A stretch of 51,974 bases of DNA from positions 1 through 51,974 of the forward strand of contig JAJTGK010000001.1 of NCBI GenBank assembly GCA_021297815.1, read 5' to 3'. Every line of letters begins with the position of its first letter. Positions within the stretch are counted from its first letter, which is position 1. Source of the DNA: Planctomycetaceae bacterium. Its GTDB lineage: Bacteria; Planctomycetota; Phycisphaerae; Phycisphaerales; SM1A02. The notes under the pieces are model-generated. The model made no database searches. It was not told where the DNA came from and was given only the letters and a program-made list of their open reading frames with translations. The position numbers and the translations under genes are program-made. Of the stretch, positions 10,338 through 18,128 are shown piece after piece.

Positions 10338-12470
10338 TCAGGGCGCGCAGGCGCCCGTCTGCGACATCACGAAGGACCACTGGTCGACCTCGTCGCGGAT
10401 GCGCAGTGCAAGCGGCTTGCCCTGGCCGTGACCCGCGTCTCGGTCGACCCAGAGCAGGATCGGGTCCTGCGACCTGTCGTTGGCCGCAAGCGCCTGCACG
10501 CGCGCCGCGAACTTGCGTGCGTGCAGCGGATGCACGCGCGAGTCGTTCTCGCCTGCGGTCACGAGCAGCGCGGGGTACTTCGCGCCCTTCTTCACATTGT
10601 GGTACGGCGAGTACGCGAACAGCGTGCGGAACTGCGCGCTGTCCTCGCTCGAGCCGTACTCGGGGACCCAGTAGCGCGCGATCAGGAAGTCGTGGTAGCG
10701 CACCATGTCGAGGAGCGGCACCGCCACGATCGCCGCCGCGAAGAGGTCGGGCCGCTGCGTGCTCGCCACGCCCGTCAGGAGGCCGCCGTTTGAGCCGCCC
10801 TCGATCGCGAGATGCGCGGAGCTCGTGTACTTCTCGCGGATGAGCCACTCGGCGCAGGCGTAGAAGTCGTCGAAGACATTCTGCTTGCGGTCCTGCATGC
10901 CCGCGCGGTGCCATTCCTCGCCGAACTCGCCGCCGCCACGCAGGTTTGCGACGACATACACGCCGCCCGCGTCGAGCCACGGCACGAGGGTCGGGTTGAA
11001 GCTCGGCGTGAGCGACACATTGAAGCCGCCGTACCCGTAGAGGAGCGTCGGGTTCGTGCCGTCGAGCTTCATGTCCTTGCGGCGCACGATGAACATGGGG
11101 ACCTCGGTCCCGTCCTTCGACTTCGCGCGCTTCTGCTCGACGGTGTAGGCCGAGAGGTCGCCGGGGATCTCGGTCCTGGCCCACGGCGCGAGCTTCGGAT
11201 GCATGACATGCGTCTGGAAGATCGTGCGCGGGCTGTCGTAGCTCGTGTACGAGATGAACGCCTCGTGCGTGCGGTGGTCGGTCGAGATGCCCGCGGTGCC
11301 GAGGCCGGGGAGCGGGATCTCGTGCAGGACCTTGCCCGACATGTCCATGACCTCGAAGCGCGAGCAGACATCCTTCGACCAGCTGGTGACGAAGCAGCCC
11401 TCGGCGCGCGACACGCCCTCGAGCACCATGTCGGGGCGCTCGGAGAGCAGCGTCTTCCAGTGCTCGCGCGCGGGCTTCGCCAGGTCGACCGCCACGATGC
11501 TGCCGCGAGGCGACCCGAAGGTCGTCGACATGTAGAGCGTGCCGTCGATGACATCGATCGGGTCGAAGCGCCCGTCGAGCCCCTCGGCGATGACGGTCTT
11601 CTCGAGTTCGCCCGACTGCCGCCACGCCGCGAGGTCGCAGACCCATAGGTCGTTCGCCTGCCAGCCGCGGGAGAGGCCGCCGATGAGCCACTTGCCGTCG
11701 GTCGACGGGCCCGCGCTCGGGATCTTGCTCGGATCGGTCTGGCGCACGACCACGCGGTCGAAGCGCGGCGCGGTGCCCACGATGTGGAAGCGCGTCTCGC
11801 GCGAGTAGGGGTCCTTCGGATCGCGCAGCGCGGAGTAGAAGAAGCTGCGCCCGTCGGGCATCCAGCCCGAGAAGCTGACCTTGCCCACGATCTCGTCGGC
11901 GAGCCAGGTGCCAAGCTCGAGCGAGAAGATGTGAAGTTCGCTCATCTCGCTGCCCTGGCGCGAGGTGCCGAAGGCGACGAGATCGCCGCGCTCGTTCGGG
12001 CGCCACCAGTCGAGGCTGGTCAGGCCCTTCTCGTCGAGCTCGTTGACATCGAGGATCGCGCGGCCCGTGGCCTCGCCCTTCGCACGGTGGCGCAGCACCG
12101 CGTGGTTCTGGCGGCCCGAGCGCTCGGTGTAGTAGTAGCCCGCGTCGGTGATGACGGGGGTGCCGACCGCGCCGAGCGTCATCCACGGCTCGAGCGCCTT
12201 GGAGAGTTTCTCGCGGCAGGGGAGCGCCTCGAGCGTGGCTCGCGTGTGGTCGTTCTGCGCGGTGGTCCAGGCCTCGACCTCGGGCGAGTCCTTCTCGAGC
12301 GCCTCGAGCCAGCGGTAGTCGTCGACGATCTCGACGCCGTGCAGCGTGTCGGTGACGGGCGCGACCTTGGTCGGAGGCGCGGCGGGACTCGAGCGCGCGG
12401 CGGGCGCGAGAACGAGCGCGGAGATGAAGGCGACCGTGGTCGCGGCGTGTCGGGTGGTGGTCTGATGCAT
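10338..12470 (-). CDS. Prolyl oligopeptidase, family S9A, exported
   Basis: Serine peptidase cutting after proline in short peptides. The 710-residue protein begins with a probable signal peptide (MHQTTTRHAATTVAFISALVLAPAA). It continues with the DDYRWLEAL start of the S9A beta-propeller and ends in the alpha/beta-hydrolase domain. The catalytic Ser lies in GGSNGG (about residue 558), Asp in GENDSRVHP (about 641) and His in DAGHGQGK (about 679). I chose MHQTTT because the signal peptide starts there; the frame opens 34 codons earlier. The putative signal peptide suggests a periplasmic role in peptide use. map follows upstream on the same strand after 117 bp, probably as a separate unit. Confidence 0.93.
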   Translation of the reverse strand: MHQTTTRHAATTVAFISALVLAPAARSSPAAPPTKVAPVTDTLHGVEIVDDYRWLEALEKDSPEVEAWTTAQNDHTRATLEALPCREKLSKALEPWMTLGAVGTPVITDAGYYYTERSGRQNHAVLRHRAKGEATGRAILDVNELDEKGLTSLDWWRPNERGDLVAFGTSRQGSEMSELHIFSLELGTWLADEIVGKVSFSGWMPDGRSFFYSALRDPKDPYSRETRFHIVGTAPRFDRVVVRQTDPSKIPSAGPSTDGKWLIGGLSRGWQANDLWVCDLAAWRQSGELEKTVIAEGLDGRFDPIDVIDGTLYMSTTFGSPRGSIVAVDLAKPAREHWKTLLSERPDMVLEGVSRAEGCFVTSWSKDVCSRFEVMDMSGKVLHEIPLPGLGTAGISTDHRTHEAFISYTSYDSPRTIFQTHVMHPKLAPWARTEIPGDLSAYTVEQKRAKSKDGTEVPMFIVRRKDMKLDGTNPTLLYGYGGFNVSLTPSFNPTLVPWLDAGGVYVVANLRGGGEFGEEWHRAGMQDRKQNVFDDFYACAEWLIREKYTSSAHLAIEGGSNGGLLTGVASTQRPDLFAAAIVAVPLLDMVRYHDFLIARYWVPEYGSSEDSAQFRTLFAYSPYHNVKKGAKYPALLVTAGENDSRVHPLHARKFAARVQALAANDRSQDPILLWVDRDAGHGQGKPLALRIRDEVDQWSFVMSQTGACAP

Positions 12471-12587
12471 GGAGAGGTTTCCGAAGGCGCGCATCTTAGA
12501 TGGCACTTTCGCATCTCCCCCAAACCAGCACCTTTTTTCCACTCGCGATTTTCGCGCGCCTCGCGCGCACACCGACCGCCGAACCGT

Positions 12588-13400
12588 TCAGCCCACGACC
12601 TCTGGCAGATCGAAGAGACCCTGCGTCAGGTTCACGGGCCCCTCGGCCGTGACGAGCACATCGGCCTCGTAGTGCACGCTCATCGACCCGTCCGCCGTGT
12701 AGACAGGCCACTCGCGCCCGTTCGACCGCGTCTCGGAGCTCGACACCGCGATCATGGGCTCGACGGCGACGAGGAGCCCCGGCTTGATCGCCTTCCACGC
12801 ATCGGGCCATTCGCCCGGGTACGAAGGAACCACATTCGACACGAACGGCGGCCCGTGCAGCTCCTTGCCATACCCGTGGCCTCCGAGCCCGCGCACGAGG
12901 CAGAAGCGGCACTCGCCCTCGACATAGCCCTGCACGGCCTTCGCGAAATCGATGAGCGGGCGGCCCGGCCGCAGCGCATCCACGCCCCGCCGCAGCGACT
13001 CGCGGCCGCACTTCATGAGCGCCTCGCCGATCGGGTCGCGCTCCTTGATCGCGTAGGTCCACGCGGCGTCGCCGATCCAGCCGTGGTGGCGCACGCCGAT
13101 GTCGATCGAGATGAGGTCGCCGCGGCGTAGCGGCGACGCGCGCATGTCGTGCGTGCCGTGGACGACGCACGAGTTCACCGACAGGCACGCGTGCGATGGA
13201 AACGGCGGATGCCCGCGGATGCGGTAGCCGACGAAACAGCTCGGCGCGTCGAGGTCGGCGAGCTGCTGGCCCACGAAGGCGTCGACCTCGGGCAGCGTCT
13301 GCCCCTCGCGCAGGAAGCCGACGAGGCGGCGGTGCGTCTCGACGACGCACTCCGCGGCGCGGGTCGCGCCCTCGATGTCGGCTGGCTTCGTGACGAGCAT
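12588..13400 (-). CDS. map: Methionine aminopeptidase type I
   Basis: Removes the initiator methionine from nascent proteins; dinuclear metal enzyme of the cytoplasm. All five metal ligands are in family context: Asp in ISIDIGV, Asp in GWIGDAAWT, His in GGHGYGKELH, Glu in AVEPMIA and Glu in HYEADVLV. It is 270 residues, normal for a bacterial type I enzyme without extra domains. TACATT stands 6 nt before the ATG and no Shine-Dalgarno is seen, so the mRNA may be leaderless. The genes beside it are not ribosomal or secY, unlike the classical map context. Confidence 0.95.
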   Translation of the reverse strand: MLVTKPADIEGATRAAECVVETHRRLVGFLREGQTLPEVDAFVGQQLADLDAPSCFVGYRIRGHPPFPSHACLSVNSCVVHGTHDMRASPLRRGDLISIDIGVRHHGWIGDAAWTYAIKERDPIGEALMKCGRESLRRGVDALRPGRPLIDFAKAVQGYVEGECRFCLVRGLGGHGYGKELHGPPFVSNVVPSYPGEWPDAWKAIKPGLLVAVEPMIAVSSSETRSNGREWPVYTADGSMSVHYEADVLVTAEGPVNLTQGLFDLPEVVG

Positions 13401-13406
13401 GCGCTG

Positions 13407-13412
13407 AATGTA
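13407..13412 (-). promoter_or_regulatory. -10-like box TACATT just before map
   Basis: On the minus strand TACATT is followed by cagcgc and then the map ATG (6 nt). This is one of several such boxes set 6-9 nt before a start codon in this window. Confidence 0.35.
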
Positions 13413-13446
13413 CCCGCAGCGGGCTCGGGTGTCGGGCCATGAAAGA

Positions 13447-13480
13447 CGCCGCGCAGCCCGAGTCGACGGGCTGCGCGGCG
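13447..13480 (-). terminator. Terminator hairpin after the Asn/Gly-rich gene
   Basis: A 14-bp perfect stem (13447-13460 with 13467-13480) and a 6-nt loop lie 40 bp downstream of the stop at 13521. On the minus strand it is followed by gtctttc, a weak U tract. It separates this gene from map. Confidence 0.7.
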
Positions 13481-13520
13481 GTGATGACGAACGCTGCGGT
13501 CGGAGCGTTTCGGTGCGCGA

Positions 13521-14354
13521 TCAGGCGACCGAGCGGACCTTGATGTTGCCGTTGACCCCGCAATCGGCGGTGGTGGCGGCCGTCGTGTTGCCAGTGCAGC
13601 AATACTCGGCGGTCGCGGGCGTGACCGCGGTGGGGCCGTTCGCGGTCGCGCCGACGCCGAGGCCGTTCGCAGGCTGGAAGCCGTAGTTCGGGTTGAACCA
13701 TCCCAGGAAGGTGGGAGCGGAGCTGCCCGTGGCTGCGGGAACGAAGACGGGCGTGAAGTTCGCACCGACGAGGTTCGGGTTGAAGCCGAAGCCAGTCGGG
13801 CCGTACTGGAAGGCGCCGTTGCCGGTCGCGCCGACGGTGGTCGGGTTCACGCCGTTCCAGCCGCCGAAGCTCGCGTTGCCCGCAAAGTAGGGCGCGTTCG
13901 CGCCCGTCGCGTAGCCGGTGCGGTAGCCGTAGCCGGTCGCAGGCACGAAGCCGTTCGGCGTGAGCCAGCCCTGGATCGTGTTGTTCGGGACATAGCCGTT
14001 CACCGTGCCGCCGAAGCCGCCCGCCGTGTTGGCGGTCGGGCCGTACGGGCCTGCGAAGGTCGGCGTCGTGCCGCCGTTGAAGAGCGAGTTCCAGTTCGCG
14101 TTGAACGCGTTGGTGCCGTTCCACGCGCCGAAGCCGTAGGTCGGGTTGATCCACGCGTTCGTGGGAGCGCCCCACGCGCCGACGAAGCCGGTCACGCCGC
14201 AGCAGTCGGGAATGCCCGCGCCGAAGTTCGGGGCAAGGGTGGTCGCGCCGTTGGCGAAGACGGGCGTCCAACCGTTGCCGCCGTTGAAGGCGGTGTTGTT
14301 CGTGCCGAAGTTGCTCGTGCCGTTGTTCGTCGTGTTCGCGTTGGTCGTGTACAT
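13521..14354 (-). CDS. Asn/Gly/Thr/aromatic-rich low-complexity protein, unknown function
   Basis: Not recognised. The 277-residue product is dominated by Asn, Gly, Thr, Ala, Pro and aromatic residues (many NG, GFG, GYG, FN, WN pairs), with fewer than ten charged residues. It has five cysteines: a CC pair near the N-terminus (DCCGV), a CC pair near the C-terminus (EYCCTG) and a last single one. There is no signal peptide and no hydrophobic helix. The start MYTTNANTTN is supported by GGAG 9 nt upstream. Codon use matches the neighbours, and a strong hairpin follows the gene, so it is probably expressed. Composition suggests a self-assembling, disordered or structural protein (coat, filament or condensate), purely by inference. 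Confidence 0.75.
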   Translation of the reverse strand: MYTTNANTTNNGTSNFGTNNTAFNGGNGWTPVFANGATTLAPNFGAGIPDCCGVTGFVGAWGAPTNAWINPTYGFGAWNGTNAFNANWNSLFNGGTTPTFAGPYGPTANTAGGFGGTVNGYVPNNTIQGWLTPNGFVPATGYGYRTGYATGANAPYFAGNASFGGWNGVNPTTVGATGNGAFQYGPTGFGFNPNLVGANFTPVFVPAATGSSAPTFLGWFNPNYGFQPANGLGVGATANGPTAVTPATAEYCCTGNTTAATTADCGVNGNIKVRSVA

Positions 14355-14550
14355 GCTGCGTTGCTCCAGGCCGTCATGGCCATGAGAAGTCTGCGGCGAC
14401 GCAAGGACCACCCGCTGCGTCGCGCTGATCGAGGTTGAATCACCGTCGGGAAGGACGGCCAGCCGTGGCCGTACGGCGCGACAATGCGCGGGAGCGCGTG
14501 GGCGTTTCAGCCCATTTGCCGCGTTTTTCGCATGCCCGCCACGAACGGCG

Positions 14551-15807
14551 CTACAGGCCTTCGACAGGCCACAGCGTGGAGCCGTCGAACACCGCCGACG
14601 GCGCGGCCGCGCCCCACTCGTAGGCGAGGGCGCGCTCGTCGCGCGTCGGCAGCTCGACGAGGTGCGCGCGCTTGCCGACCTCGAGCGAACCCGTCTCGCG
14701 CTCGAGGCCGAGCACGCACGCGGCGTTGTAGGTCGCCGCCACGATCGCTTCCTCGTGGTTCAGGCCGCAGAACCGCGCGGCGAGCGCGATGACGAGCGGC
14801 ATCGAGACGAGGGGGCTCGAGCCAGGATTGCAGTTCGTGGCGATGGCGACCGAGGCACCCGCGTCGACGAGCGCGCGGCCGTTCGCGTAGCGGCCGTCGA
14901 GGGTGAGGCCGCAGCCTGGGAGCAGCACGGCCGTCGTCGGCGACTTCGCCACGCGCACGAGCGCGTCGCGCGAGGTCGCCTCGAGGTGGTCGACGCTGCG
15001 CGCGCCGAGTTCGAGCGCGGTGTCGAGGAATCCGAGCTCGTTGAACTGGTCGACATGCACGCGCAGCGGGCAGCCGAGCGCCTTCGCGCGCTCGAACAGC
15101 CTGCGCGTCCACGCGGGGCTCCACGCGCCCTTCTCGCAGTATGCGTCGCAGGGAATCGCGCCGAAGCGCCGCACGGCTTCGGGCAGGACCTCGTCGACGA
15201 TGTGCGCGCAGAAGCGGTCCTCGTCGCCGTCGATCGCATGTGCGCCGAGGAATGTGGGCGTCACGAAGCCCGTGCCGCCCTCGGTGCGGCGGCGCGCGGC
15301 CGCGTGGATCGTGTCGAGCATCGCGAGCTCCGTGTCGCGGTCGAGCCCGTAGCCCGACTTCACCTCGACGGCGAGCGTTCCCGCGCGGCGCATCGCGTCG
15401 AGGCGCGCGTCGAGCTCGTCGCGAAGGCCTGCGCCTGCGGACGCGCCGCGCATCGCCTCGCGCGTCGCGCGCACGGTCGACATGATTCCGCCGCCCGCGG
15501 CGAGGATCTCGAGGTACGGCACGCCCGCGAGGCGCTTCGCGGTCTCGCCGTAGCGTTCGCCCGCGTGGAGCGCATGCGTGTGGCAGTCGACGAACGCGGG
15601 CATGACCACGCGGCCGCGCATGTCTCGGCGCGTGCCCGCGAGCGGCGGCGCGTCGCCTGCGCCGATCGCGGCGATGCGCCCGCGCTCGCTCACGATGTAG
15701 CCGCGCTCGATCACGCCGAGCCCGCGCATCGCGTTTCCGCGGCGCGGCCCGCGGCCGTCCGAGGCAAGCGTGAGGATCCTGGCATCGTGGTGGATCAGGC
15801 GGTCCAT
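14551..15807 (-). CDS. hutI: Imidazolonepropionase
   Basis: Third step of histidine degradation: imidazolone-5-propionate to N-formimino-L-glutamate. Amidohydrolase-superfamily signatures are present: DCHTHALHAGER (metal HxH and substrate residues), GGGIMSTVRATR, KSGYGLDRDTELAML, FLGAHA and RVHVDQFNELG. The 418 residues match the family length. The usual metal-binding Asp in the ATDxNPGSS motif is Asn here (ATNCNPGSS). No other hut gene is nearby. GACAAT stands 9 nt before the ATG without a Shine-Dalgarno. The Asn substitution leaves some doubt about metal binding. Confidence 0.9.
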   Translation of the reverse strand: MDRLIHHDARILTLASDGRGPRRGNAMRGLGVIERGYIVSERGRIAAIGAGDAPPLAGTRRDMRGRVVMPAFVDCHTHALHAGERYGETAKRLAGVPYLEILAAGGGIMSTVRATREAMRGASAGAGLRDELDARLDAMRRAGTLAVEVKSGYGLDRDTELAMLDTIHAAARRRTEGGTGFVTPTFLGAHAIDGDEDRFCAHIVDEVLPEAVRRFGAIPCDAYCEKGAWSPAWTRRLFERAKALGCPLRVHVDQFNELGFLDTALELGARSVDHLEATSRDALVRVAKSPTTAVLLPGCGLTLDGRYANGRALVDAGASVAIATNCNPGSSPLVSMPLVIALAARFCGLNHEEAIVAATYNAACVLGLERETGSLEVGKRAHLVELPTRDERALAYEWGAAAPSAVFDGSTLWPVEGL

Positions 15808-15816
15808 GGGCTGCGG

Positions 15817-15822
15817 ATTGTC
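15817..15822 (-). promoter_or_regulatory. -10-like box GACAAT just before hutI
   Basis: Minus-strand GACAAT is followed by ccgcagccc (9 nt) and the hutI ATG, similar to the panC arrangement (TAGAAT, ccgcgcccc, ATG). Confidence 0.35.
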
Positions 15823-15911
15823 GCAGGATTGGCCGCGTGCGCTACCTTGCCCGCGTCGTCCCCGCGCCTCTATGAGCGGCGCGTGCGGAGCGGCGGCCTC
15901 GGGGGTGTTCG

Positions 15912-16442
15912 ATGGACCTGATCCTGGTGCGGCACGGCAAGGCGTTCGAGCGCGATTCCGCGGCGTGGCCCGACGATTCGCGCAGGCCGCTGACCGCGGA
16001 GGGCCGCCGAGAGTTCGAGCGCTTCGCGCGCCGGCTCGGGCGCGTGTGCAAGTCGGTCGATCTCCTCGAGTCGAGCGGCTTCACGCGCGCGTGGACGACG
16101 GCGCAGCTGCTGCACGAACAGGCGGGTTGGCCGCGGCCCTCGCGGCTCGAGCGGCTCGAGCTGCACGACGGGCCCGAGGCCGACGCCTCCGCGCAGCTCG
16201 AGAGCCTGCGTCGCACCGTGTCCGCGTTGCGCGGCCTCGGTACCGTCGCGTGGGTCGGGCACGAGCCCGTGATGTCGCGGCTTGCGTCGCTGCTTCTCGC
16301 GGGTTCGTCCGGCGCCGTCGGGATCGCGTTCAAGAAGGGCGCGGCGATGGCGCTGCGGGTCGACCCGCGGGGCGACGACCCCGTGCGCGCGAAGCTTCTC
16401 TGGATGATGACGCCTTCGGCCACGCTGCGCGCGGCGAAGTAG
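15912..16442 (+). CDS. SixA-like histidine phosphatase
   Basis: Small histidine-phosphatase-superfamily enzyme (176 residues), most like SixA, which dephosphorylates phosphohistidine on signalling proteins. It starts MDLILVRHGKA, where RHG holds the phospho-accepting His, has an Arg/Glu-rich middle (SSGFTRAWTTAQLL) and the second catalytic His in WVGHEPVMSRL. SixA proteins are short like this one, unlike cofactor-dependent phosphoglycerate mutases. It is convergent with the STAS gene (9 bp between the stops). The actual substrate cannot be read from sequence. Confidence 0.85.
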   Translation: MDLILVRHGKAFERDSAAWPDDSRRPLTAEGRREFERFARRLGRVCKSVDLLESSGFTRAWTTAQLLHEQAGWPRPSRLERLELHDGPEADASAQLESLRRTVSALRGLGTVAWVGHEPVMSRLASLLLAGSSGAVGIAFKKGAAMALRVDPRGDDPVRAKLLWMMTPSATLRAAK

Positions 16443-16451
16443 GTCGCGCGG

Positions 16452-16829
16452 TCACTTCAGCAGCAGATCGAGCTCGCCCTGGTTCTTGGCGAGCTTGAAC
16501 ATGGTGTCCATCTTCACCATGGCGAGCATCTTGAGCAGCTCGGGTTGCGTGCCGTAGAGAATCGGCTTGGCGCCCGCGGACGCCGCCTTGTTGCGCAGTC
16601 CGATGCAGGTGCCGAGCCCCATCGACGACATGAAGGTCACGCTCTGCAGGTCGATGATGAAGTGCTTCATCGATGCGCCCGCCTGCTTGATGTAGGGCTC
16701 GACCTCCTGCGTGATGATCGGCGCCTCGCGCTGGCCGATCTGCGGGCCGATGAACCGCACATACAGCAGGTTCGGCCTCAGATCGATCTCGACGAGCGGT
16801 GACTTCTTCTGCGCGGGAAGCGAACTCAT
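16452..16829 (-). CDS. STAS-domain protein, anti-sigma-factor antagonist type
   Basis: 125-residue single STAS domain. Members (SpoIIAA, RsbV) switch partners with an anti-sigma kinase depending on serine phosphorylation. The core IIDLQSVTFMSSMGLG (about residues 58-73) has the conserved Asp and the Ser-Ser pair at the expected phosphorylation site. MSSLPAQK is chosen as start because AAAGG lies about 10 nt upstream. No anti-sigma kinase or phosphatase of this system is adjacent; the anti-sigma gene at 44095 is of the zinc-binding type. TAGAAT lies 37 nt before the start. Confidence 0.88.
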   Translation of the reverse strand: MSSLPAQKKSPLVEIDLRPNLLYVRFIGPQIGQREAPIITQEVEPYIKQAGASMKHFIIDLQSVTFMSSMGLGTCIGLRNKAASAGAKPILYGTQPELLKMLAMVKMDTMFKLAKNQGELDLLLK

Positions 16830-16866
16830 GCGGGCGTGCCTTTCATGCGCGATGCGCGGGGCGCGG

Positions 16867-16872
16867 ATTCTA
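16867..16872 (-). promoter_or_regulatory. Candidate -10 box TAGAAT for the STAS gene
   Basis: TAGAAT plus the following ccgcgcccc is identical over 15 bases to the sequence directly before panC. Here it is 37 nt from the start codon, leaving room for the Shine-Dalgarno AAAGG. No good -35 hexamer is visible. Confidence 0.4.
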
Positions 16873-16903
16873 GCGGAAGCGGCACGACGATCTTGCCGCG
16901 AAA

Positions 16904-18019
16904 TCACGCGGTGGGCGCGGTGCCGCCCTCGGATGTCGGCGCGGGCGTTGGCGCGGGCGTGGACTCGGGCGCGCCTGCGGGCATCTCGGGCTCGGCGTCC
17001 CGCTTCTTGCGCACGACGGGAAAGCCGTAGATCACGATGTCGGCCGCGCCGCGGTCGGCGTCGCGCAGCCGGTCGCTCGAATCGTCGATCACGGTGATGG
17101 TGAGCACCTTCGCCTTGCGCGCGCGGGCCTCGCACTGGAGCACCGTGCCGCCGTCGCGCTCGATGTGGAAGCAGCCCGCGCAGAGCACCACCTTGGGCGC
17201 GCCCGCCGCGAGCGCCTTCGCCGCGGAGTCGCCCATGGTGCCGTCCCAGACCGACTGCGACAGGAAGATGTTGTCGAGCCGCGCGCGCGTCTCGCCCGTG
17301 TGCGGGTCGTCGCCCTCGCCCGACATGATCTCGCGGAAACGCGTCGCATAGGCCTGCCAGCGCGCGTTCCAGTCGTCGGAGCCGAAGCCGTCGAGCTCGA
17401 CCACGGGCACCTCGAACCATGCGCGTTCGTCGCCCTCTGTCGCGGCAAGCGTGGCGTGCCCGTCGCTGCGCGCGCGGCGCACGACATCGCGCGGCGCGTT
17501 GGCGGCGACGACGGGCGCGCCATTCTCTCGCGCGCTGTCGACGAGCGGCTGGAAGAAAGGGAGCCAGGTGTCCTTGCCCGCCCAGTCGCGCGACTTGGTG
17601 GCGTCGATGAACTCGTCGCGCGTGATCTCGCCGCGAAGATAGCGGTCGACGGTCGCCTGCTCGTTGCGCTCGAGATGCTCGAGCGCGATCGCCGTGCCAG
17701 GATATCCCGCGACGAGGTCCTGGTACACCGCGAGCTGCACCGCATGCGCGGTCGGGTCGTCGTGGCGCTCGCCGATGAAGACGACATCGGCCCACGAGGC
17801 CGCCGCCATGACATCGCCCCAGCCAAGCGTGCGGCCGCTCGAGCCCTCGAACATGAAGAGCGCGCGCGGCGCGTTCGCGGCGCGGGGCGCGACCGCCCCC
17901 GACGGTTCGGCGAGCGACGGGTCGCTGGCGAAGTAGCGCGTGCTGCAGCCGCTCAGGAGCGGGAGCGCCGCGATGGCTGCGGAGACGACGAGATATCTCG
18001 GACCGTGGGGGAGTGGCAT
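16904..18019 (-). CDS. ChaN-like (DUF399) lipoprotein
   Basis: 371 residues starting MPLPHGPRYLVVSAAIAALP with a lipobox LLSGC, so probably a membrane-anchored lipoprotein. The ChaN/Tiki-like core is visible: DVVFIGERHDDPTAH, IALEHLERNEQ with RYLRGEITRDEF, and CFHIERDGG near the end. ChaN-family proteins have been linked to haem or iron binding, but the exact role of this member is unknown. The C-terminus is a Pro/Thr/Ala-rich low-complexity tail. TACACT lies 8 nt before the ATG. The gene is divergent from the M14 peptidase, 109 bp apart. Confidence 0.82.
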   Translation of the reverse strand: MPLPHGPRYLVVSAAIAALPLLSGCSTRYFASDPSLAEPSGAVAPRAANAPRALFMFEGSSGRTLGWGDVMAAASWADVVFIGERHDDPTAHAVQLAVYQDLVAGYPGTAIALEHLERNEQATVDRYLRGEITRDEFIDATKSRDWAGKDTWLPFFQPLVDSARENGAPVVAANAPRDVVRRARSDGHATLAATEGDERAWFEVPVVELDGFGSDDWNARWQAYATRFREIMSGEGDDPHTGETRARLDNIFLSQSVWDGTMGDSAAKALAAGAPKVVLCAGCFHIERDGGTVLQCEARARKAKVLTITVIDDSSDRLRDADRGAADIVIYGFPVVRKKRDAEPEMPAGAPESTPAPTPAPTSEGGTAPTA

Positions 18020-18027
18020 CGTCGGCG

Positions 18028-18033
18028 AGTGTA
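18028..18033 (-). promoter_or_regulatory. -10-like box TACACT before the ChaN-like gene
   Basis: Minus-strand TACACT is followed by 8 nt and the ATG. No Shine-Dalgarno is seen. The divergent M14 gene has CACACT 6 nt before its own ATG (18117-18122). Confidence 0.3.
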
Positions 18034-18128
18034 CCGATCGCGCGCCGCGGCGCGGGAATCGCGCCGATTCCAAGGTTCCTGCGCGGGAAGCGCTTGCGGC
18101 AGGCGCTGCGCCGCGGCACACTCGACGC

